DNA of 64,000 nt from an uncultured Eubacterium sp. (GTDB lineage Bacteria; Bacillota; Clostridia; Lachnospirales; Lachnospiraceae). The stretch is from NCBI GenBank assembly GCA_900551945.1, contig URYE01000004.1, positions 1 through 64,000 on the forward strand. The letters are read 5' to 3'. The position numbers and the translations under genes were made by a program. The first letter of the stretch is position 1; each line of letters begins with the position of its first letter. The notes beneath the pieces were generated by a model, which saw only the letters and a program-made list of their open reading frames with translations, had not been told where the DNA came from and did not search any database. Of the stretch, positions 56,341-64,000 are shown in pieces.

Positions 56341-58329
56341 ATGAAAAATATTGATGAGTTGTCAGTAAACGCAATAAGAGTGTTGTCAGCAGATGCAATT
56401 CAGAAGGCTAATTCAGGACACCCTGGACTTCCCCTTGGAGCAGCACCAATGGCATATGAATTGTGGGCTAATCACATGAACCACAATCCAAAAGACCCTG
56501 AATGGAAGAACAGAGACCGTTTTGTATTATCTGGTGGACATGGTTCAATGCTTTTATATTCATTATTACATCTTTTTGGATATGGCAATCTTAGTATTGA
56601 TGATGTAAAGAATTTTAGACAGCTTAATTCACTTACACCAGGTCATCCTGAATATGGTCATACTGTTGGTATTGAAGCTACAACAGGACCTTTAGGACAA
56701 GGTATGGCTATGGCAGTAGGTATGGCTATGGCAGAAGCTCATCTTGCAAGTGTATTCAACAAAGATGGTTATGATATAGTTGACCATTACACTTATGTAT
56801 TAGGTGGAGATGGTTGTATGATGGAAGGTATTTCTTCTGAAGCTTTCTCTCTTGCAGGCACACTTAAGCTTAATAAACTCATTGTATTATATGACTCTAA
56901 CAATATATCAATCGAAGGAAGTACAGATATTGCATTTACAGAAAATGTAATAGAAAGAATGAATGCTTTCGGTTTCCAGACAATAGAAGTTGAAGATGGC
57001 AATGACCTTACAGCAATTGGTAAGGCTATTGAAGAAGCTAAGGCAGATAAGGATAGACCATCATTTATTAAGATTAATACTCTTATAGGTTATGGTTGTC
57101 CAGCTAAACAAGGTAAGGCAAGCGCACATGGTGAACCTCTTGGTGTTGACAATGTTACAGCACTTAAAGAAAATATTAACTGGCCATGTAAAGAAGCATT
57201 TGAAGTTCCACAGAAAGTATATGATAACTATAAAGCAATCGCAGATAAGCTTGCTACAGTTGAAGATAGTTGGAATGAATTATTTGACAAGTACGCAAAA
57301 GAATATCCTGATATGAAGGAAAAGTGGGATAACTATTACAATGGCTATGATATGTCAGAACTTTTCGACTCAGAAGAGTACTGGGCTAAGTCTGAAAAAG
57401 ACGAAGCTACAAGAAGTACATCAGGTACAATCTTAAATCAGATTAAAAAGTTTATGCCTAACTTAATTGGTGGTTCTGCTGACCTTGCACCATCTAATAA
57501 GACTAATATGAAAGATGCAGGAGATTTTTCTAAGGATAATTATGGCGGCTCTAATCTTCACTTTGGTGTAAGAGAACAGGCCATGGCAGCAATTGTAAAT
57601 GGTATTGCATTACATGGTGGTTTAAGACCATTTGCAGCTACTTTCTTTGTATTTAGTGATTACACTAAGCCAATGGCAAGACTTACAGCACTTATGAAGT
57701 TACCAGTTGTATATATATTTACACATGACAGTATTGGCGTAGGTGAAGATGGTCCAACACATGAACCAATTGAACAGCTTGCAGCTTTCCGTTCACTTCC
57801 TAACTTCTGTGTATACAGACCTTGTGACAGAACAGAAACAGCAGCAGCATGGATGCACGCTATTCAGTCAAAAGACGAGCCAACAGCGCTTGTTCTTACA
57901 AGACAGAACTTAAAGCAACAGGCAGGTTCTTCTAAGGAAGCACTTAAGGGGGGTTATATCTTAGAAGATTCTACAAAGGCTGAACCAGATGCTATTATTA
58001 TTGCAAGTGGTTCAGAAGTAGCACTTGCAACTGGCGCAAGAGAAGAACTCTTAAAAGAAGGAATTGATGTAAGAGTCGTAAGTATGCCTAGTATGGACGA
58101 ATTTGAAAAGCAGTCAGAAGAATACAAGCAGTCAGTTCTTCCTAATAGCTGTAGAAAGAGAGTTGCTGTAGAAGCTCTTTCTGACTTTGGTTGGTATAGA
58201 TATGTTGGTCTTGACGGTAAGGTTGTAGGAATGACAGGCTTTGGAGCTTCAGGTCCAGCAGGACAGCTTTTTGAGAAGTTTGGATTTAATGTAGAAAATG
58301 TAGTTAATACAGTTAAGAGTGTATTATAA
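56341..58329 (+). CDS. tkt: Transketolase
   Basis: A 662-residue thiamine-diphosphate enzyme of the non-oxidative pentose phosphate pathway. Key blocks are [12 protein letters not shown], the diphosphate-binding [13 protein letters not shown] and [10 protein letters not shown], the catalytic HGEPLG, the pyrimidine domain [14 protein letters not shown], and [20 protein letters not shown]. The length is normal for transketolase. GAAAGGAAAAG lies about 45 bases upstream and a closer GCAGGAAAAAG precedes the ATG. The large palindrome at 58,345 follows the stop. Confidence 0.97.
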   Translation: MKNIDELSVNAIRVLSADAIQKANSGHPGLPLGAAPMAYELWANHMNHNPKDPEWKNRDRFVLSGGHGSMLLYSLLHLFGYGNLSIDDVKNFRQLNSLTPGHPEYGHTVGIEATTGPLGQGMAMAVGMAMAEAHLASVFNKDGYDIVDHYTYVLGGDGCMMEGISSEAFSLAGTLKLNKLIVLYDSNNISIEGSTDIAFTENVIERMNAFGFQTIEVEDGNDLTAIGKAIEEAKADKDRPSFIKINTLIGYGCPAKQGKASAHGEPLGVDNVTALKENINWPCKEAFEVPQKVYDNYKAIADKLATVEDSWNELFDKYAKEYPDMKEKWDNYYNGYDMSELFDSEEYWAKSEKDEATRSTSGTILNQIKKFMPNLIGGSADLAPSNKTNMKDAGDFSKDNYGGSNLHFGVREQAMAAIVNGIALHGGLRPFAATFFVFSDYTKPMARLTALMKLPVVYIFTHDSIGVGEDGPTHEPIEQLAAFRSLPNFCVYRPCDRTETAAAWMHAIQSKDEPTALVLTRQNLKQQAGSSKEALKGGYILEDSTKAEPDAIIIASGSEVALATGAREELLKEGIDVRVVSMPSMDEFEKQSEEYKQSVLPNSCRKRVAVEALSDFGWYRYVGLDGKVVGMTGFGASGPAGQLFEKFGFNVENVVNTVKSVL

Positions 58330-58344
58330 TTTAATATTTTAAAG

Positions 58345-58565
58345 ATAGAAAATAGTATTGAATTTTATAGCTGATGGATAAAGGCTAAGTAGTTCTAAGA
58401 TGTGCTAGTGTAGGCATTAAAGCCAAACGTGACCGCAACCAATGCGACATCGTGTCGCTGATTGCTTGACCGCACGTCCATGTGCGGTCATCATTGATGA
58501 TAGAAGCACATCTAAGAACTACTAAGTCTTTACCATATACTATAAAATCCAATATTATTTTCTAT
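58345..58565. repeat. Multi-branched palindrome downstream of tkt
   Basis: The outer arms are 26 bases with two mismatches (ATAGAAAATAGTATTGAAT start, 58,345-58,370 with 58,540-58,565). A second arm pair, GTAGTTCTAAGATGTGCT / AGCACATCTAAGAACTAC, continues inwards. The apex holds several independent hairpins: GGCATTAAAGCC, GCGACATCGTGTCGC and GACCGCACGTCCATGTGCGGTC. It is GC-richer than its surroundings, has no T-run and differs in sequence from the dispersed repeat. It could be an RNA, a cruciform or a mobile palindrome. Confidence 0.75.
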
Positions 58566-58695
58566 ATATACTATATTAAATGACACCTCATTATATTTGT
58601 ATGCCCTTATCGAACAAGTATGTTTGCTTAGGTCACACAAATATAACAAGGTGTCCTTTTTAATAGTGCATTTAGTTTATATACTACGGATATCT
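58566..58695. repeat. Palindromic repeat, copy 5
   Basis: The stem ACACCTCATTATATTTGTATG pairs with CACACAAATATAACAAGGTGT. Apical CGAACAAGTATGTTTG and closing CTTTTTAATAGTGCATTTA follow, with the right arm GTTTATATACTACGGATATC. The left outer arm (TCTATATATACTATATTAAA) is diverged. It abuts the multi-branched palindrome. Confidence 0.8.
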
Positions 58696-58699
58696 TAGG

Positions 58700-59019
58700 G
58701 TAGGTTGTTGAGAAAAGAAATGCAAAATATAATGGGACATAAATTTTAAAGTTGTTTCATATTATGCTTATGTGGTGATACATTTGACTACTTTCCACAG
58801 CAGGCTATGGAGTTTTTCGCTAGTTATTTATAACAAGTTGAGAATGTACTTGTACAGTAGGGACAAGCTTTTTGGATAAACGGGAATGGTATGTGTGTTG
58901 TAGCTATTTAACGGAGTGGGTTGCAAATGTGATTGTGATTATTAGTGTAGCTTTGGTAAATTATTTTTGTTTATGTAATGTATTTTTTGTGTATTTTGTA
59001 AAATTAATATATTATTTAC
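58700..59019. other. Intergenic stretch, nothing identified
   Basis: An AT-rich region with a few short direct matches to other gaps (GCTATGG, GTTGAGAA) but no frame with a ribosome site, no clear hairpin and no RNA gene that I can see. Confidence 0.5.
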
Positions 59020-59048
59020 TTGATTATTGATAATCATTTGGTTATAAT
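59020..59048 (+). promoter_or_regulatory. Vegetative promoter of the alcohol dehydrogenase gene
   Basis: TTGATT, 17 bases, TATAAT, about 120 bases upstream of the start. AACGGAGGG lies just before the ATG. Confidence 0.65.
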
Positions 59049-59166
59049 ACATATAAAGATTGTCGTGAATTTAACAAAGTTTACCGAATATACTAATATT
59101 GTGGCAGATTATTACTAGCGAAGATGCACGATAACAAATATTTTTATATAACGGAGGGTATATATT

Positions 59167-59655
59167 ATGATGCGTTTTACATTACCAAGAGATCTTTATC
59201 ATGGAAAGGGTTCATTAGAAGCACTTAAAGGACTTACAGGAAAGAAGGCTATCATCTGTGTAGGTGGTGGTTCAATGAAGAGAAATGGTTTCCTTCAAAG
59301 AGCAGAAGATTATCTTAAGGAAGCTGGAATGGAAGTTAAGCTTTTTGAAGGTATTGAGTCAGACCCATCAGTAGAAACAGTAATGAAGGGTGCTAAGGTT
59401 ATGGAAGAATTTGAGCCAGACTGGATAGTTGCTATTGGTGGTGGTTCACCTATTGATGCGGCTAAGGCTATGTGGATTAAGTATGAATATCCAGATATCG
59501 AATTTGAAGATATGATTAAGGTATTTGGTCTTCCGAAGCTTAGACAGAAAGCTCATTTCTGTGCAGTTTCTTCTACATCAGGAACAGCTACAGAAGTAAC
59601 AGCATTCTCAGTTATTACAGATTATAAGAAGGGTATTAAGTATCCTTTAGCTGAT
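59167..59655 (+). CDS. Iron-containing alcohol dehydrogenase, N-terminal fragment
   Basis: About 163 codons of a group III (iron-dependent) alcohol dehydrogenase, closest in feel to butanol/ethanol dehydrogenases of Clostridia. The start MRFTLPRDLYHGKGSLEAL, the NAD(P) motif GGGSMKRNG, AIGGGSPIDAAKAMW and SSTSGTATEVTAFSVITDYKKG are canonical. The frame then leaves the family right after KYPLAD, where the enzyme would continue towards its metal-binding His residues. Those are absent, so the fragment cannot be active. The frame stays open into a phage terminase. The host gene is presumably intact in the true genome. Confidence 0.9.
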
Positions 59656-60762
59656 GGCACGTCTGTTGATATGGAAGTCGTATTCATCGCTGTCGATGAT
59701 GATAGATCTGCTGAAAAGCTTCGTTCGTTGGAAGTGACCTCTGCTCATTTGAACGAAGCATCTGAACTTACAGAAGGTACCTTTCAGCTTATCAAGACAC
59801 GCTTTAAGCGTTATCCTGCTAAGAAAGATGGCGGCCCAGTCAGACCATTCATTATACTTGACTACAACGCCGTAAGTACTGAGCACTGGTTATATCGCCT
59901 TGCAGAGGAAGACAAACCAGAAGGACATAGTTTCTATCGTCAACCTCCAGCTATGCTTAAGGTAGACGGGAAGTATGTTCTTAATCCTGAAGCAGAGAAC
60001 CTTGCTAACCTTGATGAAGGTTACTATGAAACCATGTGTATGGGTGCAGACGAAGATTTTATCAACGTCAACGTGCTTAACAACTATGGTGAAGTAAAAC
60101 GAGGTAAACCTGTTTATAAGGATTACAGTGATCTTGAGCACCATGTTGATGAAGAGATGGTTCCTCTTCGTGGTGTGCCTGTTGTAATTGGGATGGATCA
60201 AGGGTTGACTCCTTCTGCTGCTTTCACACAGCAAGCCCCTGATGGTACAGTTATTGTGTTTGATGAGATCTGCACAGACAACTGTTCTCTCAAAGAGTTC
60301 TGTGAAGAACATCTTTGGCCTAAGATCACATCTAAGTATCCTTGGATTGTAAATAACTTTAGAGTTGTGTGTGACCCTGCTACTTCACAGCGGTCAATGA
60401 ACGATGCTAAGTCTGGTATGGAGATACTAAAAGAATGTAATCTTCCTGCTAAGTTAGCTAAAACAAACAACTGGACTCCTCGATTTGAAGCCGTTGCACA
60501 GTTCCTTCGGTTAAAGGGCAGATTCAAGCTTGGGCCTCAATGTATAGCCTTAAGAAAAGGCTTCGTATCAGAATATAAATATGCTGAATCTAAAACTGTT
60601 AATGGTGTTCTCTACAAAGCATCTCCTGTCAAGAACGAGTTCTCTCACGTTCATGACGCCTTGCAGTACGCAATGATGGAGTATGTGCATAAGCGAGAGA
60701 AGAAGTTTTTGTTTAACACACAACGTAAATATCGTGCTGCTAGCCAGATTGGAGGCTACTAA
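59656..60762 (+). CDS. Phage terminase large subunit, C-terminal part
   Basis: About 368 codons in frame with the dehydrogenase fragment but with different composition (CGT/CGA arginine, higher GC). The Walker B region of the ATPase is kept (LRSLEVTSAHLNEASEL), while Walker A and the N-terminus are missing. The RNase H-like nuclease domain is complete in outline: VIGMDQGLTPSAAF, VCDPATSQRS and HVHDALQYAMMEY carry the metal-binding Asp residues. Terminases package DNA into proheads. The portal gene follows after five bases with a GGAGG inside the terminase end. This is a 5'-truncated gene, not a natural fusion enzyme. Confidence 0.88.
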   Translation, partial: GTSVDMEVVFIAVDDDRSAEKLRSLEVTSAHLNEASELTEGTFQLIKTRFKRYPAKKDGGPVRPFIILDYNAVSTEHWLYRLAEEDKPEGHSFYRQPPAMLKVDGKYVLNPEAENLANLDEGYYETMCMGADEDFINVNVLNNYGEVKRGKPVYKDYSDLEHHVDEEMVPLRGVPVVIGMDQGLTPSAAFTQQAPDGTVIVFDEICTDNCSLKEFCEEHLWPKITSKYPWIVNNFRVVCDPATSQRSMNDAKSGMEILKECNLPAKLAKTNNWTPRFEAVAQFLRLKGRFKLGPQCIALRKGFVSEYKYAESKTVNGVLYKASPVKNEFSHVHDALQYAMMEYVHKREKKFLFNTQRKYRAASQIGGY

Positions 60763-60767
60763 AAATC

Positions 60768-62855
60768 ATGACTGAAAAAGATTTTTTCGGTTCTGGAACT
60801 GTAATCGACTCTGCCGAAGACAAAGATGTACAGGACTTTCTCTCGGAAGTTTCTGACAAGATGCAGGTAGATGAAGATTCCGGTGCAGAAGATACCGAAG
60901 GCGCGTCTGAAACGCCCCAAGGTCTGGCTGCATTTGTTCGTGAAGCGTTTGACCGATCGGACAGTGCACGTAAGACTATTGAAGAGAAGTGGTTGAATGC
61001 CCTTCGTCAGTACAAAGGTATCTACTCTCCTGAAGTTCTTGAACGTATGGATCCTCTACGTAGTAAAGCTTTTGTTCGTATGACAAGAACTAAGGTCAAG
61101 ACTGTTGACAGTCGTTTGTCTGACCTGCTGTTCCCTGCGAATGGAGATAAGAACTGGGGTATTGAGCCTACGCCACTGCCACAGTTCAGCAAGAAGAAAG
61201 AGGCTGCTATCCTTGAAGTTGTTTCTCAGGATCAAGGTAAGCAGATTAGCCCTGAAGAACTCTATGTTCTTATGCAGGATGAAGCTAAGAATCAAGCTGG
61301 CAAGATGTCTAAGGTTATCGAAGACCAGCTTGCTGAGTTGAAGTACCGTGAGATTATGCGAGATGTTATGCATTCTGGTAATCTGTATGGTACTGGTATT
61401 CTTAAAGGGCCTCTTGTTTCTATCTCTGAAAACCGTCAGTACTATAAGAAGGAAAAGAATGGAGATAAAGAGAAGTGGATACTCTGTGATTATGACTCCA
61501 TCACGCCCTTCATCGAAAACGTCCGCATATGGGATATCTACCCGGACATGGAAGCTACTTGCCCCTCCGAATGTAGATACATCATTCAACGACGGAAGAT
61601 GGATAAGCACGATGTCATCGGTCTCGGAAAGAGATCAGACTTCAATGGGGATGTAATCTCTACTTATGTTGCTGAGAATCCTGAAGGTGATTATCAGAAG
61701 AAAGACTTTGAGAACCAACTTACCTCTATGGGTGATGTAATTGACAGCGGTGTTGCTGATGCTGCTCACTCTAAGAAGTATGAAGTGTTTGAGTTCTGGG
61801 GGTTTGTAGATGCTGATGATCTGAATCAGGTGGGTGTTGAGATTCCTGAACGTATGCAAGGTCAGGTAGAACTGGCTGCAAACATTTGGGTACTTGGTGA
61901 CCACGTTATTAAAGCGTCTCTCATGCCTATGGAAGGCGTTAAGTGGCCTTACTTCTTCTACTATTATGACAAAGACGAAACTTCTATCTTTGGTGAAGGT
62001 ATTCCGTCTATCATGTCTGATGTTCAGGAGCTGATTAATAGTGCGTTCAGAGCTATGCTAGACAACGCTGCTATCTCTGCTGGCCCTCAGATTGAAGTAA
62101 ACCTTGACCTTATGTCGGAAGACGAAGATCCTCGTGATGTCTATCCGTTTAAGGTATGGATGCGTACAGGTGAAGGAGCTGATGCTGCCAATCCTGCTAT
62201 CCGTGTCTTCCAGCTTCCCAGTTATACTACTGAATTTGAACGGATGATTGAACTCTTCCGCAGCTATGGGGATGAAGTTACTTCTATTCCTCGTCAGATG
62301 TGGGGAGAACCTTCTGGTGCTGCTGGTCGTACTGCTTCTGGCCTGTCTATGTTGATGGGTTCTGCAAACATTACGATCAAAGATCAGGTTAAGAACTTTG
62401 ATGATGGCATCACTAAGCCGTTTATTTCTGCTATGTATCACTGGAACATGAAGTTCAATAGTGACTCTGACATTAAGGGTGACTATGCTGTTCAAGCTCG
62501 TGGTACTTCGTCTCTCATCGCTAAGGAAATCAGAGCACAGAGTCTGATTAACTTTGCACAGATCACTAACAATCAGGTTGACCTTGGTACTGTTAAGCGT
62601 CCGAACATTATCCGTTCGATTGCTGATGCCCTTGATCTTTCTGATGACAACTTGGTGTACTCTGATAAGGAGATTGAAGTTCAGAAGCAGCAAGAACAGA
62701 AGCAAGCTCAGGAAGAACGTCAGTGGATGACCGATATGGTTGAGACTGCACGGTCTGAAGGTGTTAGCCCTGCGGCTTTGATTGACAGTCTGAGACAGCT
62801 TCGTGAAGATATGTCTTTGATTAGTCAGCCTGAACAAGCGTATCCTCAGAGTTAA
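60768..62855 (+). CDS. Phage portal protein
   Basis: A 695-residue portal, the dodecameric vertex through which DNA enters the head. Blocks that support this are LRSKAFVRMTRTKVKTVDSR, SDLLFPANGDKNWGIEPTPL, DVMHSGNLYGTGILKGP, PYFFYYYDKDETSIFGEGIP, SIMSDVQELINSAFRAMLDN and TASGLSMLMGSANITIKDQV. The length and style fit podovirus-like portals. The C-terminal 60 residues are Gln/Glu-rich. It sits between terminase and a scaffold-like gene, the standard head-module order. Confidence 0.88.
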   Translation: MTEKDFFGSGTVIDSAEDKDVQDFLSEVSDKMQVDEDSGAEDTEGASETPQGLAAFVREAFDRSDSARKTIEEKWLNALRQYKGIYSPEVLERMDPLRSKAFVRMTRTKVKTVDSRLSDLLFPANGDKNWGIEPTPLPQFSKKKEAAILEVVSQDQGKQISPEELYVLMQDEAKNQAGKMSKVIEDQLAELKYREIMRDVMHSGNLYGTGILKGPLVSISENRQYYKKEKNGDKEKWILCDYDSITPFIENVRIWDIYPDMEATCPSECRYIIQRRKMDKHDVIGLGKRSDFNGDVISTYVAENPEGDYQKKDFENQLTSMGDVIDSGVADAAHSKKYEVFEFWGFVDADDLNQVGVEIPERMQGQVELAANIWVLGDHVIKASLMPMEGVKWPYFFYYYDKDETSIFGEGIPSIMSDVQELINSAFRAMLDNAAISAGPQIEVNLDLMSEDEDPRDVYPFKVWMRTGEGADAANPAIRVFQLPSYTTEFERMIELFRSYGDEVTSIPRQMWGEPSGAAGRTASGLSMLMGSANITIKDQVKNFDDGITKPFISAMYHWNMKFNSDSDIKGDYAVQARGTSSLIAKEIRAQSLINFAQITNNQVDLGTVKRPNIIRSIADALDLSDDNLVYSDKEIEVQKQQEQKQAQEERQWMTDMVETARSEGVSPAALIDSLRQLREDMSLISQPEQAYPQS

Positions 62856-62856
62856 T

Positions 62857-63120
62857 ATGATTGATACACCACTTAACGGTAGGCGTGTGAGCTTGGAGAA
62901 ATCCTTCAGGCTCACGGCCAACGCCGACCTACAAAAAAATATAGTTGCTTACCTGAAGGTTCTTAGAAGCCAACGGTATAGTAAGTTACTAAGTCCTGAT
63001 AATACAGATAACGTAGACCGACTTATCGGTGAACTACGTATGGTACAAAAGCTCTTGGATGTACTGGAACTTGGGAGCGAGCCCCTTTCGGATAACTTGC
63101 TCATGAGCCAAGCCAGTTAG
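62857..63120 (+). CDS. Small phage head-module protein, unknown
   Basis: An 87-residue protein with a helical C-terminal half (VDRLIGELRMVQKLLDVLEL) that starts two bases after the portal stop. Such small genes often sit between portal and scaffold. I do not recognise the family. A short inverted repeat, TTAGGGTATTAACCCTCCCTAA, follows the stop. Confidence 0.55.
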   Translation: MIDTPLNGRRVSLEKSFRLTANADLQKNIVAYLKVLRSQRYSKLLSPDNTDNVDRLIGELRMVQKLLDVLELGSEPLSDNLLMSQAS

Positions 63121-63160
63121 GACTTAGGGTATTAACCCTCCCTAACTTAGTTATAAAAAT

Positions 63161-64000
63161 ATGAACGATCAGAACAACAAAGATTTCAATGAAGCCTTCG
63201 ACGAACTTGCGAAGTCTTACGAAGATCCCTCTAAGGCAGAGCCCTCGTTTGATGATTTCCTGAGTGAGCCTGAAGATCCTTCCGAAGAAGAAAACGTCGT
63301 GAGCCAGAATGATGACGACGAAGTTCAGCCTGCAGAAGAACTGGAGCAAGAACAAGAAGCTCCTGTTCAGAATGAACAACAGACCACTGAGCTTCCTCTG
63401 AATTATAAAGAGCTTTATGAAAAGGCAAAGCGTGACGCTGAAGCACAGAATGCTCTGTGGGCTAGCAGACTCACAGACCTGTCTCATAAGTATCAGGAAC
63501 TCAAAGAGACAAAGAATACGCCTGCACAGACTAAGGAAGATTCAGATGAACTTCCGGATAATGTGAAGGAACTCTTTGAGATTCATCCTGAAATTGCTAA
63601 TGCAGTGAAAACGCTTGTTGACACTAAGGTGTCTGCTGTTAAGAAGAATGTTGAGACTGAGCTTAAGACTCGGGTTGAACCTATTCAACAGCAGATCTTC
63701 CAGTCCGAAGCGGATAAACATTTCAGTACTATCCGTGCTGCCCACCCCGATATCAGTGCGATATTGGACAGTGGTGATCTCTTTACTTGGATTAACTCTC
63801 TGCCTCCTGTGATGCAGAACGGTGCTAAGTATGTGTATCAGTATGGTACAGCACAGGAAGTTATTTCTCTTCTGGACGATTACAAGTCTGCTCGTGGCGT
63901 TAACAAGCCACAGATGACTAGGGCTTCTTCTCCTCGGGTGCAGACAAACCCTGCATCTGAGACTGAAGATATTGTTAAACAAGTGCTCGCTGCTATGGCA
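63161..64000 (+). CDS. Phage scaffold-like protein, partial at window edge
   Basis: An open frame from ATG 63161 to the window end, 280 codons with no stop. The N-terminal 110 residues are very acidic and Gln-rich (DDEVQPAEELEQEQEAPV), then come a coiled coil (YKELYEKAKRDAEAQNALW) and a helical C-part (AHPDISAILDSGDLFTWI). Composition and position after the portal are typical of internal scaffolding proteins that shape the prohead. A coat protein would be expected beyond the window. Confidence 0.72.
   Translation, partial: MNDQNNKDFNEAFDELAKSYEDPSKAEPSFDDFLSEPEDPSEEENVVSQNDDDEVQPAEELEQEQEAPVQNEQQTTELPLNYKELYEKAKRDAEAQNALWASRLTDLSHKYQELKETKNTPAQTKEDSDELPDNVKELFEIHPEIANAVKTLVDTKVSAVKKNVETELKTRVEPIQQQIFQSEADKHFSTIRAAHPDISAILDSGDLFTWINSLPPVMQNGAKYVYQYGTAQEVISLLDDYKSARGVNKPQMTRASSPRVQTNPASETEDIVKQVLAAMA

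Noticed and set aside
23585-58695. CRISPR array or tandem repeats
   Set aside because: The repeats are dispersed over 35 kb, palindromic and not regularly spaced. No cas genes are present.
62058-62921. 287-codon minus-strand frame over the portal gene
   Set aside because: Antisense to a well-supported portal protein, with no matching motif. It is long only because of the GC-richer codon pattern.
59167-64000. Integrated prophage or natural dehydrogenase-terminase fusion
   Set aside because: Terminase lacks its N-terminus, no integrase or attachment repeat is seen and both genes break at one point. A chimeric join explains this better.

Overview
The window reads as the chromosome of a low-GC Gram-positive anaerobe of the Clostridia, most likely family Lachnospiraceae, joined near its right end to unrelated phage DNA. 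The host part (about 1-59,650) is AT-rich and prefers AGA for arginine. It carries a flagellin/FliS pair, L-serine dehydratase in two subunits, glycogen branching enzyme, a large (Alu-containing) SRP RNA in front of dnaX, and an XrtG-type Gram-positive exosortase locus. I do not assign a species.

Layout. 1-4.5 kb: KapD-like exonuclease, an MraY-type transferase, glgB. 4.7-10.2 kb: flagellar group (FliK-like protein, flagellin, FliS) with a candidate sigma-D promoter. 10.4-16.8 kb: D,D-carboxypeptidase, trmB, a 50-residue Cys-rich protein, an AI-2E family transporter, an HD-GYP phosphodiesterase and adenosine deaminase. 16.8-19.1 kb: two near-identical tRNA-Lys(CTT) genes on either side of sdaAB-sdaAA. 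19.4-23.5 kb: an acidic small protein, a DUF5685-like protein, a J-domain protein and a DUF885 lipoprotein. 24.0-28.2 kb: metG, interrupted by an IStron (group I intron fused to an IS607-type element with tnpB and an omega-RNA-like 3' end). 28.4-36.8 kb: the XrtG locus (probable sorting substrate, exosortase, glycosyltransferase, membrane protein, two 6-pyruvoyl-tetrahydropterin-synthase-related proteins). 36.8-41.5 kb: tatD, rsmA, tadA, an acetyltransferase and a linker-rich protein. 41.6-43.8 kb: a type II restriction-modification pair whose methylase is a YhdJ homologue. 43.8-46.7 kb: SRP RNA, dnaX, ebfC, recR. 46.7-56.3 kb: a JetABC/MukFEB-like condensin operon without a visible JetD, then a TPR/AAA-like protein. 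56.3-58.3 kb: transketolase.

The host sequence also holds a dispersed palindromic repeat (five copies at about 23.6, 37.6, 38.8, 49.0 and 58.6 kb). Its stems vary in sequence but stay paired. A separate 220-bp multi-branched palindrome lies just downstream of tkt.

At about 59,650 an iron-containing alcohol dehydrogenase changes, without a frame break, into the C-terminal part of a phage terminase large subunit. Portal, a small protein and a scaffold-like protein follow, in DNA of different composition and codon use. I read this as a chimeric join, probably an assembly artefact, rather than an integrated prophage.

The strongest findings are the IStron in metG (splicing is predicted to restore the essential gene exactly), the covarying palindromic repeat family, the JetD-less condensin operon beside recR, the XrtG locus with its adjacent substrate, and the predicted ATGCAT restriction-modification pair.
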